Virus record (IMG/VR): IMGVR_UViG_3300029922_000073
Location: 1 to 60,263 of that record
Length of the DNA: 60,263 bases
Direction: 5' to 3' (one strand)
Origin: a virus
Part shown: in pieces, positions 31,864-40,942 of the stretch
Layout of the letters: the number at the start of each line of letters is the position of its first letter
How positions within the stretch are numbered: position 1 is the stretch's first letter
Notes under the pieces: generated by a model
What the model was told of the DNA's origin: nothing
The model's input: the letters and a program-made list of their open reading frames with translations, nothing else
Database searches by the model: none
Translations under genes and position numbers: made by a program

Positions 31864-34774
31864 CGGCAGAATCCCCGATTGAGAAGTTGCTAACAATCGC
31901 CAAAATATTAGCAGGTAAGGGATAGGTTTGCTGAATCGCTACCTGACCAGGCACCTGCCAAGAACTAAAAACATTCTTGTAAAAATCACCCGTGAACATT
32001 TGAATCGAAGAGCCAAGAGAAACGGAAGCCCCGCGCTCTTTAATTTCAGACATACCGGGCGACGATGTTGTAGCATTAGGCCACGTCTGGATAGCGTTGT
32101 TAGGTTGCGTGGAAGAATCCACCATATTTGTCCCTACGCTTATCCCACGGCTAGATTCAACGCGAACAGTACAGCTATAAACATTCTTCCTTTTACCTTG
32201 AATGGTTGGGCCCTGAGGGTCCAGGTATGGCGTTTGAAGTTGGCAAACATAAGGCAGCCCAATCGTGATATAGGAATATGATTGAGGAAGCGTAATGGTA
32301 CCATCAACAACAACTTGGGGCTGCATAACGCTTCCATCCGCTAAAATGGATACAGTTTTTCCTTCTAAATGATTAAGTCCGCTAACCGTATTTGTCGTTG
32401 GCGTAATTGACCAATCACCGGACGGCTGGGGGGCAACGATAGTAGTGATTGCATCGTCTGGTAACGTACTAGTTATGGCCTGGGTAATATTAACAGTTAA
32501 ACTTGTTGGGCTATTGTACGCAGTCACAGTCATCTTACCGCCGCCCATTCTAATCACATTTCCAACATTTCCAGCGGAAAATACGCCACTAGAAGCGGTC
32601 ACGGTTGCCGTCCCAACGGCAGCAGAAGAGCAGGTCAAAGTGGCATTTGGGTATGTCATCGGCCATTGCAAGCCAGCATCAACGCAGTAGCATTCCTCTA
32701 CGGTATTCCAATTTCTATCGTCCATGCGCTCTGAATAGTATATCCATTGACCGCGAATGTATCGCTGAACGATCAAATATAAAGCATCGACAGGCGGCTC
32801 TTTTACCTTACATACGCACTGATAAATCCCATCCGTATCATGGCGGGACCAACCAGCAACTTTCTGCTCGACCAGGTACGTGAACGATAAAAGAACCCCA
32901 TCATCACGCACCGCCCAGACAATCTTATATGGCGCATCACAATAAGCCCATTGAATAATCTGATGGTCTAGGAATAAGTGGCTTGAAAGAACTGTCTGAT
33001 CGGTCGTTTCATAAATTTGGAAGTAATAATTATATTGCATATTTCTGGTAATGCTGCCCTGAGAATCCAGAAACAAAATATTATATCCAATCGGAATTGG
33101 CTGAACGAAAGGCGAACAACCGAATTGCTGAGATTGGGGTGTCGCGGACTGATCGGCTGGCGTGATCGCGGCGTTAGTGCCGCCATTTAACTGCCAAGCG
33201 CCATTCCCCGTATAAATTACCAATCCGCCGGGCATCGGTACCAAGAACTGAATTCCATTAATTTGTTGTGCCCAAGGCGCACCGGTAATAGAATCACTAT
33301 CAGATGTCGGGATAGACGAATCAAAATTTAAGAAAGCACCAGGTTGGCTCATATAATAAGTATCTGGATTGTCCAGAGATGCGGCATAAACCCGTCTTTG
33401 TTGGAAATACGCCACAGAACCGGGATAGGTCCCAGTAGCAGGCCCTATCTTAATAGAGGCCGTCGCACCCGTACCACCACCACTGTCCGTAATAGTAATG
33501 GTATCCGTTTGAGCAAAGTTCTTTCCACCATTAATAATTATCATCCCAACGAAATCGCCGCTGGAACCAACAATCGGCGTCCCTACAAATCCGGTGCCTG
33601 TGGAAGTGGTGATAGAGTATCCAATGGTTGCTTGCGTATATCCCGTACCATTCGCGGTTGGGCTGATACTAACAACGGGGCCGCGAGCAAATGGGTCTTG
33701 GTGGGTGGGTGGGACACGCGTGAAGTCGGTAGTAATATTAGTATCGACAAAACTTGGGCCGATTGACGATCCGACATATCCATATGCCACACCGACCGGA
33801 ACTTGTTGCTGATAACATGGGGTTGCAGAATAAACATTATAATTGCTGGCATTGGGAACCCCATTCCAGGACAATACGTTCGATCCGGCATTCACGGAAA
33901 TATCATTATTATAACAATACGCAGCACTTGATGCGATACTTTCTTCACCGGTTGTTGCATCAACGGCAGTCACCACATAACTATAATAAGTCGTTTCCGT
34001 AATTGAGCTCTTCGCGGTCACAGTCAGACCATTGGGGGCGGCAATCTTCGCGCCGAATGACACTGCTGTGAATGTCCAATCCGTATCACTTACACGCAAT
34101 AAATCATAGGGTGGATATTCTGTGCCGGTTACCGTATTCACGCACGTTAATGACATCGTGTTTTCGGATTGCGTATATTTTAAATAAGGAAGATCAATGG
34201 CAGCGTAAGGCGCAACTGCGGTATAAATTCTAGCAAGTGTTCCGCCGGAAATATAGGCATTGAACAATGTGGTGTCTACGGGGTTGCCGAATAGATCGGT
34301 TACGGAAAATGTACTGCCGCTTAAATTTTGAACGATCCAGACCAGACCATTAAAATTGGTCATCCCGGTAACGCCGTTAACATAAATCCAATCGCCATTA
34401 GAAAGTGAGTAATTGGTATTGGTATAAGAAAAAATGCCTGGATTATTATTAGTAATACCAGTAATGGGATTATTAGCCTCAACGACATAAGCGCCCTGTG
34501 ATTTAACGCGCATATATTGATCGCCAAATTCTAATGCAAAGCCCTGATTAATATTGAATTGGAATGGGATATCACGTGGCGGCGTACCGTATGGCTGTTT
34601 ACATGTTCCCACATAGGCTGTGCCAGAACGAGAACTCGCACCGCCTTTATAATTTACAAAGAAATTACGCATCGTGAACGCGCCAAGATGATATTTATCA
34701 ATATCCGTTCTTCCCCAGACGGATGGACTCAACTCACCCCCAAGAAACGCATTATGAATTGTATTTAAAGGCAT
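31856..34774 (-). CDS. Tail tubular protein B/nozzle-like, 972 aa
   Basis: The N-terminus NAFLGGELSPSVWGRTDIDKY, then MRNFFVNYKGGASSRSGTAYV is the standard opening of large podovirus tail stabilisation/nozzle proteins. The body is beta-rich with Gly/Thr repeats (residues 350-480) and a KRKNVYSCTVRVESSRG element near residue 850. Length is above T7 gp12 and in the range of BPP-1-like relatives. It forms the lower tail through which DNA leaves. It starts 1 base from the stop of tail tubular protein A. Confidence 0.82.
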   Translation of the reverse strand: MPLNTIHNAFLGGELSPSVWGRTDIDKYHLGAFTMRNFFVNYKGGASSRSGTAYVGTCKQPYGTPPRDIPFQFNINQGFALEFGDQYMRVKSQGAYVVEANNPITGITNNNPGIFSYTNTNYSLSNGDWIYVNGVTGMTNFNGLVWIVQNLSGSTFSVTDLFGNPVDTTLFNAYISGGTLARIYTAVAPYAAIDLPYLKYTQSENTMSLTCVNTVTGTEYPPYDLLRVSDTDWTFTAVSFGAKIAAPNGLTVTAKSSITETTYYSYVVTAVDATTGEESIASSAAYCYNNDISVNAGSNVLSWNGVPNASNYNVYSATPCYQQQVPVGVAYGYVGSSIGPSFVDTNITTDFTRVPPTHQDPFARGPVVSISPTANGTGYTQATIGYSITTSTGTGFVGTPIVGSSGDFVGMIIINGGKNFAQTDTITITDSGGGTGATASIKIGPATGTYPGSVAYFQQRRVYAASLDNPDTYYMSQPGAFLNFDSSIPTSDSDSITGAPWAQQINGIQFLVPMPGGLVIYTGNGAWQLNGGTNAAITPADQSATPQSQQFGCSPFVQPIPIGYNILFLDSQGSITRNMQYNYYFQIYETTDQTVLSSHLFLDHQIIQWAYCDAPYKIVWAVRDDGVLLSFTYLVEQKVAGWSRHDTDGIYQCVCKVKEPPVDALYLIVQRYIRGQWIYYSERMDDRNWNTVEECYCVDAGLQWPMTYPNATLTCSSAAVGTATVTASSGVFSAGNVGNVIRMGGGKMTVTAYNSPTSLTVNITQAITSTLPDDAITTIVAPQPSGDWSITPTTNTVSGLNHLEGKTVSILADGSVMQPQVVVDGTITLPQSYSYITIGLPYVCQLQTPYLDPQGPTIQGKRKNVYSCTVRVESSRGISVGTNMVDSSTQPNNAIQTWPNATTSSPGMSEIKERGASVSLGSSIQMFTGDFYKNVFSSWQVPGQVAIQQTYPLPANILAIVSNFSIGDSAGD

Positions 34775-35575
34775 CTACCAGCTTCCTGATCCGCCATCTT
34801 GCTGCCAATTCGCATAACCACCGTCGAAACCGGCCCCATAACGACGCGGATATCTTCCCTCGAAGTAGCCACGTGCAATCAACCAATCTGGAATATGATC
34901 TTGCGATGAGTATCCCTCATTACCATCTTCAACGCGTGCTTCCGCCACAATCGCCATCGCTTCTTTAAATTTCATGTCGGCCAATTGAAGATTCAGGGAT
35001 AGGGCCGGGACGAGGTACGAGGCGAGTAGTGCGACAAATGCCGCCTGGAAACCAACATCCCAAACGATGGGGTTGGGCTGGTTAACCGTATAAATACAAT
35101 TAGCCTGACTTAAATTCGTTAGAATAATTTGGATTGGGTTTTTACTTGAATCTACATCATATGCGACGGCAAATGGGATTTCCCCATCGCTAGGAAGACG
35201 AAGCGGGGCATTCATTAGACCAGTACTGATTGTGCCAGTCGATGGTGTAATGTTGGCATAAATATTAGGGATAACGCATCTAATCTTCAGCGAATCACTG
35301 GGCAGCGCATACGAATACAACCATGGAACGGCTGGATAGGGAACAAGTGTTCCGTTTGGATTTTCTGGGGTGCCTGGAGCGGCTTTTAATAAAGTAAGGG
35401 AAACTTCCTGACGAAGAAAATTCCACCAGGCTTTGCGGGCCAACTCTTGGTAAGCTAGGGGTATTAATGCGGAACAGGCATTGGATTCATCGGAGCCCTC
35501 AGTGAGGCTTGAAATATAAGCACGGGCGCCAACTGATAAGAGGGCCTGGTTAGCCAAGGTCACGATGTCTGTCAT
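34775..35575 (-). CDS. Tail tubular protein A/adaptor-like, 266 aa
   Basis: The opening TDIVTLANQALLSVGARAYI, with SLTEGSDESNACSALIPLAYQELARKAWWNFLR, is the conserved gatekeeper/adaptor motif of podovirus tail tubular protein A (the INxALxxIG...A...Y...R pattern). It forms the ring between portal and nozzle. The AGGAG-like site precedes the ATG. The C-terminus ends in a Tyr/Gly-rich tail (YGAGFDGGYANW). Confidence 0.82.
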   Translation of the reverse strand: MTDIVTLANQALLSVGARAYISSLTEGSDESNACSALIPLAYQELARKAWWNFLRQEVSLTLLKAAPGTPENPNGTLVPYPAVPWLYSYALPSDSLKIRCVIPNIYANITPSTGTISTGLMNAPLRLPSDGEIPFAVAYDVDSSKNPIQIILTNLSQANCIYTVNQPNPIVWDVGFQAAFVALLASYLVPALSLNLQLADMKFKEAMAIVAEARVEDGNEGYSSQDHIPDWLIARGYFEGRYPRRYGAGFDGGYANWQQDGGSGSW

Positions 35576-35593
35576 ATCGACAATCTCCTAAAT

Positions 35594-35923
35594 TTACTTA
35601 TAGAGAGTGCGACGTGGCTTCATCTCTTTTTCTGATTTTCTGTTTTCACTGTCCTCGTCTTCCGGGGAATCAATGATGTGCGTAATGGTCAACTCAATAC
35701 GGTGATCTTCGCCGTTACCATGGTCGTGCTTCGAAACAGAAGTAACTTTTGCGAGCCCGTGAATATGCAATAGATCACCGACTTCACATTCGGCCGGATC
35801 AAGACCAAGTTTTTCTAATTCGGGATTTTCCAATGAAATAGATAAGCCATAAGGGTAATGCCCATCCTGGCCCTCATCACCAGAATCCCTGCGCATATCA
35901 ATCATTGGTGGAAGTTTTTCCAT
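35594..35923 (-). CDS. Capsid staple/decoration-like protein, 109 aa
   Basis: The pattern YPYGLSISLENPELEKLGLDP, then VGDLLHIHGLAKVTSVSKHD, then RIELTITHI matches a very common small phage head protein (P-G-L-x-I-x-L, E-L-x-K-L-G, G-D, A-x-V-x-x-V-S, L-x-I-x-x-I/M) described as a capsid staple. The C-terminus is charged and probably flexible. The start is adjacent to the decoration gene. Confidence 0.6.
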   Translation of the reverse strand: MEKLPPMIDMRRDSGDEGQDGHYPYGLSISLENPELEKLGLDPAECEVGDLLHIHGLAKVTSVSKHDHGNGEDHRIELTITHIIDSPEDEDSENRKSEKEMKPRRTLYK

Positions 35924-36366
35924 TAGCTAGAAACTGCACCGATTAGAGCAGATTCCCAATTACCAGAAACCAAACAAGTAAATGATGCCCCGCGATTGGC
36001 TGATGTCAATGTAACGGCAGCGCTTGCACTTCCGCCATCAATTGTTTCTGTGCCGAATGGATAGATTTTAATCGTCGCACCAGTATTATTATAGACGTAA
36101 ATTGTCTTACCAACAATTGTTGTTGAGGTCGGAAGCAATACACCCTGGTTAGCCGTACCAGTCGCTACGTTAATAAGACCGGCAGCGCTTAATACTGTGG
36201 CAGTGCCCTGCGTTGTGCCTGCCGCTACTACTGACGCGACAAGTTTTGGCGCTTGGGCGACATCACGTGTTCTGACTGTTTGTGTGGTAGCGGCTGGTGC
36301 TGTGCCTGCCGCTGATGCCTGACCTAGAACTTCAAATGTTTCTGCGCCATTTAATGGTGTTGCCAT
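35923..36366 (-). CDS. Head fibre/decoration-like protein, 147 aa
   Basis: Ala/Thr/Val-rich beta protein: residues 25-45 are a low-complexity arm, then repeating strands (TIVGKTIYVYNNTGATIKI, SANRGASFTCL). The last residues (GNWESALIGAVSS) resemble the tip of head-fibre proteins in related phages. Likely displayed on the capsid. No receptor evidence. Confidence 0.6.
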   Translation of the reverse strand: MATPLNGAETFEVLGQASAAGTAPAATTQTVRTRDVAQAPKLVASVVAAGTTQGTATVLSAAGLINVATGTANQGVLLPTSTTIVGKTIYVYNNTGATIKIYPFGTETIDGGSASAAVTLTSANRGASFTCLVSGNWESALIGAVSS

Positions 36367-36368
36367 AA

Positions 36369-36914
36369 TTATTTATCTCCTAAAATTTTAAAGTTGATTA
36401 TATTCGATTCTTGGGCTGTAGTCGATACAGAATGTTTCTTGATATATTCAATCGCAGATTTCATTTTTTCTATATTATCCTCAAAATGTCCTAGGCCAAG
36501 ATTACATTTCATACATAAAATTCCTCTAATATTACCGTTATCGTGATCATGGTCAACACAAGTTGTTTTGGCTAAAAATTCCATATTATTAAAACAAATT
36601 CCGCATTTACCGTTCTGAGCATCGTACATTGTTTTAAATGATATACTGCTTAACCCATAAGACCTACTTCTTCTTTTTTCCCTACGATAATTTGGTTCCT
36701 TGCTAACACCTAATGGTCTCTTCAAACCCCTTTTTCTTAATGCCTGCCGTCTTTGACTATTCAAACATTCCTTACATCTAGATGATCTTCCTAATCTGTG
36801 TCGTACTGATTTTGAAAAATCAAATAAAAATTTCTCTTCCTTACAACTGCCACAAACTTTTTGATTTTCTAAAATTAGCGGGTGATCATCTGAAAGAATA
36901 TCATATTTGAACAT
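36369..36914 (-). CDS. HNH homing endonuclease of the endonuclease VII type, 181 aa
   Basis: CGSCKEEK and CKECLN at residues 21-50 form one zinc pair. CGICFNN, CVDHDHDNGNIRGILCMKCN near residues 108-148 is the recombination-endonuclease-VII HNH core with the DHDH catalytic pair and RG-C-xx-CN. This type is the common free-standing homing nuclease of phages. It sits between two small head genes and has a more A/T-rich, different codon style, as expected of a mobile insert. Its start overlaps the upstream stop. Confidence 0.83.
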   Translation of the reverse strand: MFKYDILSDDHPLILENQKVCGSCKEEKFLFDFSKSVRHRLGRSSRCKECLNSQRRQALRKRGLKRPLGVSKEPNYRREKRRSRSYGLSSISFKTMYDAQNGKCGICFNNMEFLAKTTCVDHDHDNGNIRGILCMKCNLGLGHFEDNIEKMKSAIEYIKKHSVSTTAQESNIINFKILGDK

Positions 36915-37240
36915 TATTCAGATTTTCCAGCCAATTCCTTCTCGTGTCTTTTGAACATGTCTGAACGCTCTTTCAAATGCCTTTGATGCATTTCTTTTTT
37001 ATCTTTTTTGCCCATAGCGTCGTGCATTACGTGCTCATTCTCGTGGGCATGATTCATAGAACCGCGCTCCACGCCGTGGCGCATTTCAACAGGAACCCCT
37101 TCGGTACCAGCATCGTCACTAGTTAGCGGCGCTTTGGTCTTTTCGGATTTTTTGACTTCCATGTTACCATCTTCGCCACGTTCGGCTTTTGGTGGATTTC
37201 CATAGAATTTATCCTGTTTGCTTTTTTTCTTGTCAGCCAT
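36914..37240 (-). CDS. Charged small head-region protein, 108 aa
   Basis: Lys/Glu/His-rich and probably disordered, with HAHENEHVMHDAMGKKDKKEMHQRHLKER near the C-terminus (shown here in part). The N-terminus KQDKFYGNPP is a variant of a K-x-K-L-Y-G-K motif also found in three other small head-region proteins. Histidine clusters may bind metal. Function unknown. Confidence 0.6.
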   Translation of the reverse strand: MADKKKSKQDKFYGNPPKAERGEDGNMEVKKSEKTKAPLTSDDAGTEGVPVEMRHGVERGSMNHAHENEHVMHDAMGKKDKKEMHQRHLKERSDMFKRHEKELAGKSE

Positions 37241-37244
37241 TTTT

Positions 37245-37457
37245 TTAATCCTTGCCGTATAATTTTTTCTTGCGTTCTTTATGAGAATGCAGACCCATCA
37301 GGGTTTCTGCAAGTCTGGCCTGCTTACCCGTTTTACCAGGATCGCTCTCATGTTCTTTTGCAAATTCTTCTGTGGATTTGCCAACCGCCTCAGCCTTGGC
37401 CTTAAATTGACCATGACTGTTGGCGGTAGCGCTTTTTATCCAATGCTTCTTTGCCAT
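37245..37457 (-). CDS. Basic small head-region protein, 70 aa
   Basis: The opening AKKHWIKSATANSHGQFKAKAEAVGKS resembles a family of small phage proteins starting KHWIxxAIKxPGALH. It ends ERKKKLYGKD, sharing the KLYGK motif with the scaffold C-terminus. Lys-rich, possibly binding DNA or capsid. Function unknown. Confidence 0.6.
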   Translation of the reverse strand: MAKKHWIKSATANSHGQFKAKAEAVGKSTEEFAKEHESDPGKTGKQARLAETLMGLHSHKERKKKLYGKD

Positions 37458-37458
37458 C

Positions 37459-37911
37459 TTATGCTGCCGGACGGCCTTTTTTTAGGTCGAGAGTCATGAC
37501 TTCCAAATCTTTTGGAGCATCTTTTTCCATTACGCCCTGAATACGTGGGTCACTATTTTTTAATTTAGGGCGCACTGGGGGTTTACCTGTTGGCTCTAAG
37601 CCCATGATTTTTTTATTTTCATCAAAGGCAGAATCAACGGCGTCATCCAATTGACGAAGCATATCATGAGTAAGTCCCGTAAATTCGCGACCTTCTTTTT
37701 CTGCTTTTTTACGAGCAAAATCTTCTAGCTTTGTTACGAATTTCGCCATTTCTTCACGAGCGGCTTTATTCATCGGCTGCATTTGCAAGTTGGGCTCGTC
37801 CGAATACATAATGTAATCGTTTTCGCGCCACAACTTGCAGTCAGGGCCAAAGAAACCATTCTCGTCAAGAATCTTATAGACGGGGGTTTTGTATTTCTCA
37901 AAATCAGCCAT
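37459..37911 (-). CDS. Hypothetical head-region protein, 150 aa
   Basis: Residues 1-45 read as a small beta domain (YKTPVYKILDENGFFGPDCKLWRENDYIMYSDEPN). The rest is charged helix (AAREEMAKFVTKLEDFARKKAEKEG) and a Pro/Lys-rich tail (PTGKPPVRPKLK). It lies between cement-like and small basic genes. Family not recognised. Confidence 0.62.
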   Translation of the reverse strand: MADFEKYKTPVYKILDENGFFGPDCKLWRENDYIMYSDEPNLQMQPMNKAAREEMAKFVTKLEDFARKKAEKEGREFTGLTHDMLRQLDDAVDSAFDENKKIMGLEPTGKPPVRPKLKNSDPRIQGVMEKDAPKDLEVMTLDLKKGRPAA

Positions 37912-37921
37912 GAGTTACCTA

Positions 37922-38443
37922 CTAAGATGCAACTGTATAGTTGTTTGCGTAGATACCGAATGGCAGTGTCATTGGGTTGATACCGAACCATGCAGTGATA
38001 GCACCAGCAGAGAATGTGCTGGTTCCGACTACGTAGTTCAATGTGTAGAAACGTGGAAGCGCTTCACTCAATGTACGTGGTGGGATGGGCAATAGTAACG
38101 GACGGCCACTGTTTAACTGTGCCACTGAAAGTGCCGCAGTTTGAGAGATAACACTATAAGTACCAGGTGAGTTAGAACCGTTATCCGGTGCTGACTCGAT
38201 TTGGACTTGGAGCGTTGCGCCACCACCACTCACGAATGGAGTAGTGAAGAAAACAATCGCGTAGATAGGTGCGGCTGCGCCGTCACCTTGGCCGATATCG
38301 TTTCCGTATGTGGTCGCGTTTCCAAATGTCATGGCTGGTGCGTTACCAACCCCTGCGCCAGTAATGTCGTAGGTATTGGTTGCAGCGGCTGTAGACGTAA
38401 TGGCCTGAGCGTTTGATAGTTGAAGGGAATTATCTAAAAACAT
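37922..38443 (-). CDS. Bbp16-like capsid cement protein, 173 aa
   Basis: The opening FLDNSLQLSNAQAITSTAAATNTYDI, then NDIGQGDGAAAPIYAIVFF, then VSGGGATLQVQIESAPDNG matches the cement protein of Bordetella phage BPP-1 (Bbp16): a jelly-roll decorating the capsid. Its position just downstream of the capsid gene is the same as in BPP-1. Confidence 0.75.
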   Translation of the reverse strand: MFLDNSLQLSNAQAITSTAAATNTYDITGAGVGNAPAMTFGNATTYGNDIGQGDGAAAPIYAIVFFTTPFVSGGGATLQVQIESAPDNGSNSPGTYSVISQTAALSVAQLNSGRPLLLPIPPRTLSEALPRFYTLNYVVGTSTFSAGAITAWFGINPMTLPFGIYANNYTVAS

Positions 38444-38468
38444 TTTCGTTTACTCCTTAATGTTTCCG

Positions 38469-39512
38469 TTAAACAACGCGTGATTCTGAGTTAGTTAGCG
38501 CATCAACGGTACGAACGGGGATTCCGCGCCATTCCGTGATTGGCTCACCAGCGTATTCAGTTGGTTTCAGCAATACGTTTTTGTCACGGATCGCTTGAAC
38601 ATCAAGGTATTCACCAACGGTACGGTTCGCGTACCATGCAAAGTTACTTCCTTGAACTGGATCATTTGGAGCATCAGATTCTGTAATACCAGATGTACGA
38701 CGCGTCATTTTTGGTGGGCGTTTTACCGCTTTCGCCATTGCCGCGAACAAATCAGGTGGATTGCTTCCCGCAAGACCCGCTGAAGTGGTATCAATGTTCG
38801 CCATACGAACGTTATAACGCCAGTCTTCAATAGCTAGACCAGTCTTCCAGATGAACACAGATGTGTAACCTTCAAACGGGTTGTTGCTTGCATCGTAAAG
38901 CGCACGGATGTCGCCTTTATCTTCATAAGTCAAACCGGCAGGCGATCCTTTAGGGAAAATCCCATAAGTCGCATAGTCGTTCCAGCCTACCAACCAAAGA
39001 GAAGCGTTGCTGCTTCCGGTACCACCCATATCAAGAACGTTACGTGCGATTTGCGCAGTGCCGGTTGAAACGGTGTTATAGATTGAAGAGAACCCGGTAA
39101 ATTGGTTAGGGTTAACCGCTTCGTTCCCGTAGAATAGGGTAGAAGCCATTTGTTGTGACAGACCCTCAATCGTACCCATATCTTGGTTCATACGGTATTT
39201 GCCCGTGTCACCCATCAGGTCAGCGATTGATTTATCAACTTCACCGTATGCCATTAACTCTGTGATAGAGAATTGCAGTTGGCTGTATGTTGATTTGCTG
39301 GCAGCAACCCCTTGGTTAGCCTGACGCCATGTACCTTGCGGTAATGACACACGTAGGGAAACCTTGTGGCCGAGAGGCATATTTGCCTCTTTATAAATCA
39401 TGTCTTTTAAAATTTCGTTGCACTGTGAAAGCATTTCAGCGATCACGGCAGGGGTACCGTCGGGATCAACTTGCTTTGCCCAGTCAATAATATTTGGTAA
39501 TACGGAAGCCAT
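38469..39512 (-). CDS. Major capsid protein, 347 aa
   Basis: Follows scaffold and precedes cement. KSTYSQLQFSITELMAYGEVDKSIADLM near residue 75, NTFTGFSSIYN-like NPNQFTGFSSIYNT near 135, and SLWLVGWNDYATYGIFPKG near 165 are features of podovirus HK97-fold capsid proteins of the BPP-1 (Bbp17) type. About 347 residues fits the family. The AAGGAAT-like site precedes the ATG. Confidence 0.82.
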   Translation of the reverse strand: MASVLPNIIDWAKQVDPDGTPAVIAEMLSQCNEILKDMIYKEANMPLGHKVSLRVSLPQGTWRQANQGVAASKSTYSQLQFSITELMAYGEVDKSIADLMGDTGKYRMNQDMGTIEGLSQQMASTLFYGNEAVNPNQFTGFSSIYNTVSTGTAQIARNVLDMGGTGSSNASLWLVGWNDYATYGIFPKGSPAGLTYEDKGDIRALYDASNNPFEGYTSVFIWKTGLAIEDWRYNVRMANIDTTSAGLAGSNPPDLFAAMAKAVKRPPKMTRRTSGITESDAPNDPVQGSNFAWYANRTVGEYLDVQAIRDKNVLLKPTEYAGEPITEWRGIPVRTVDALTNSESRVV

Positions 39513-39537
39513 TTTTTTTATTCCTTAAATTGTTGTT

Positions 39538-40353
39538 TTATACGGTTGTTTTGCCGTATAGTTTTTGTGTTTTGCTCAATTGTTCCCTTACAGGCACACT
39601 GGCAGCTAACGGACCGGGTTCCTTAAATGAGGTCCCTAAATTCGCTAGAAGTCGGATCATGGAAGGGTGATTACCCAACCCTGTCTTTTCCAGGATGTCT
39701 CTAAACTCTGCTTGCTGCTCTGGTGTTCCGCCATGGTCAGCGATGACTTTTTTGGCGGCTTCAACGGTTGTTTGCTGGCGGTTACCACCGATTTCAGGGT
39801 CGTTGACAAATGCTTGTCGCCATTCCTGTTTCTTTCTTTCAAAAGATTCGGCTTGTACTCTTGCCATGCGCTCAACAGTTTTTTGAACTTCAGCAACATG
39901 CATATCCACCAATTCTTGTCCGAAGGTTTGAAGCAGGGCTTGGTCAGCCTTTGACTTAACCTGGATATCGGCCAGTTTACTGGTGAACGCGCCTAACGCT
40001 TCCGTGTCCCCAAGGACACCATCTGGAAGTTTAAACGTCTCAAAGGAAGGCAGCGGAGCCGGATCATCGGACTGGCTTTTCTCTTCCGTTTTTACCGGCT
40101 CACCCGAAGGCGCGTCGGAATTCTTTGTATCAACCGTTGGCGTTTCCGCTTTCGGCGCCTCAGCGACAGGCGCCTCGGTTAGAATAGTTGTTTCTACAAC
40201 CTCTGCTGGTGTAGCGGCTTCAGTATTCGGAGTCTCGATAACGGGAGAGGATGTTATCGGCGCTTCAACTGTCGCTGCTGATGTAGGTTCAGTTTGTGTT
40301 ACTGGAGCCGCTTCAACAGCAGGGGCTGCGTTAGTAATATTTTCTTCAATCAT
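39538..40353 (-). CDS. Scaffolding protein, 271 aa
   Basis: Ala/Val/Glu/Thr/Pro-rich, low-complexity first 110 residues, then helical segments (FKLPDGVLGDTEALGAFTSKL, then AEVQKTVERMARVQAESFERKKQ) and a conserved GGTPEQQAEFRDILEKTGLGNHPSMIRLL block near residue 215 that is typical of podovirus scaffolds. It ends QKLYGKTTV, a motif shared with three small head genes. A GAATC promoter sits so close that the ATG would be at +1 or +2. Confidence 0.82.
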   Translation of the reverse strand: MIEENITNAAPAVEAAPVTQTEPTSAATVEAPITSSPVIETPNTEAATPAEVVETTILTEAPVAEAPKAETPTVDTKNSDAPSGEPVKTEEKSQSDDPAPLPSFETFKLPDGVLGDTEALGAFTSKLADIQVKSKADQALLQTFGQELVDMHVAEVQKTVERMARVQAESFERKKQEWRQAFVNDPEIGGNRQQTTVEAAKKVIADHGGTPEQQAEFRDILEKTGLGNHPSMIRLLANLGTSFKEPGPLAASVPVREQLSKTQKLYGKTTV

Positions 40354-40361
40354 ATCCGTAT

Positions 40362-40377
40362 ATTTTAGAAGGATTCG
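40362..40377 (-). promoter_or_regulatory. GAATC-type promoter at the scaffold start codon
   Basis: Minus strand: CGAATC, CTTC, TAAAAT; -10 at 40367-40362. The scaffold ATG begins at 40353, 9 bases after the -10, so the mRNA would be leaderless or nearly so. No extended-10 TG here. Confidence 0.62.
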
Positions 40378-40403
40378 GGTTTATAAAATATCGTGGGAAA
40401 CCA

Positions 40404-40607
40404 CTACGACAATAATTTACTTGCAATAGCTATCGCTACCGCTTGACTTCTTGTTGACGCATTCAATTTACCCCTAACCCTCGCCACATAGGTCTCTACG
40501 GTATTTTCCGAAATGCCTAAAATTTTTCCGATTTCGAAAGACGTTTTTCCGTTCTGAATCCAAGTAAGAACTTCTGTTTCTCTTGGTGTTAGGGTTGCGG
40601 TGTTCAT
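40404..40607 (-). CDS. Small LuxR/GerE-type HTH regulator, 67 aa
   Basis: The whole protein is a GerE helix-turn-helix: LTPRETEVLTWIQNGKTSFEIG, then KILGISENTVETYVARVRGKLN. The diagnostic T-PRE-EVL, G-x-x-x-x-EIA-like and TV-x-x-x-x-x-I-x-x-KL residues are kept (Y-V for H-I). With no sensor domain it is a stand-alone DNA-binding module. It lies between portal-side genes and the scaffold promoter, so it could adjust head-gene timing. Confidence 0.82.
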   Translation of the reverse strand: MNTATLTPRETEVLTWIQNGKTSFEIGKILGISENTVETYVARVRGKLNASTRSQAVAIAIASKLLS

Positions 40608-40942
40608 TTTATTCCGCCATTTTCTTTAATCATAATCCAATAATTTTCTGGTGACGTTTTCATAATATCTTCTTGAATTATGTGCCCAATCATTTGACGG
40701 CCAATAGCCCGATTGGTTTCGTGATCGGTATTATAAGCTGGTGCGGTAAAGGTTCCACATCTGCCCAAAAGCCTATAAAACCAGGCCCTTCCGGTCGGTA
40801 GCTCCATAATAGCTTTAACAATTTCAAGATCATCATGTTTTGCGCGTCCGGCCTTTTTTCTGGCTTTATTGATCTGCTCTGAATCATTGGCGTCATAATT
40901 ATCCGAAAATTGCGGTAGTTCTTCGTCAGATTCGTTAACCAT
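40604..40942 (-). CDS. Bbp19-like phage protein, 112 aa
   Basis: DLEIVKAIMELPTGRAWFYRLLGRCGTF, then ETNRAIGRQMIGHIIQEDI matches the Bbp19-like domain found between portal and capsid genes in BPP-1-like podoviruses (P-x-G-R-x-x-L-x-x-L-L-x-x-C, then GR-x-x-G). The role is unknown. The stop overlaps the HTH gene start. Confidence 0.65.
   Translation of the reverse strand: MVNESDEELPQFSDNYDANDSEQINKARKKAGRAKHDDLEIVKAIMELPTGRAWFYRLLGRCGTFTAPAYNTDHETNRAIGRQMIGHIIQEDIMKTSPENYWIMIKENGGIK

Noticed and set aside
39983-40429. 148-aa Ser/Ala/Gly-rich frame on the plus strand
   Set aside because: Antisense to the low-complexity scaffold N-terminus and a by-product of its codon repeats.
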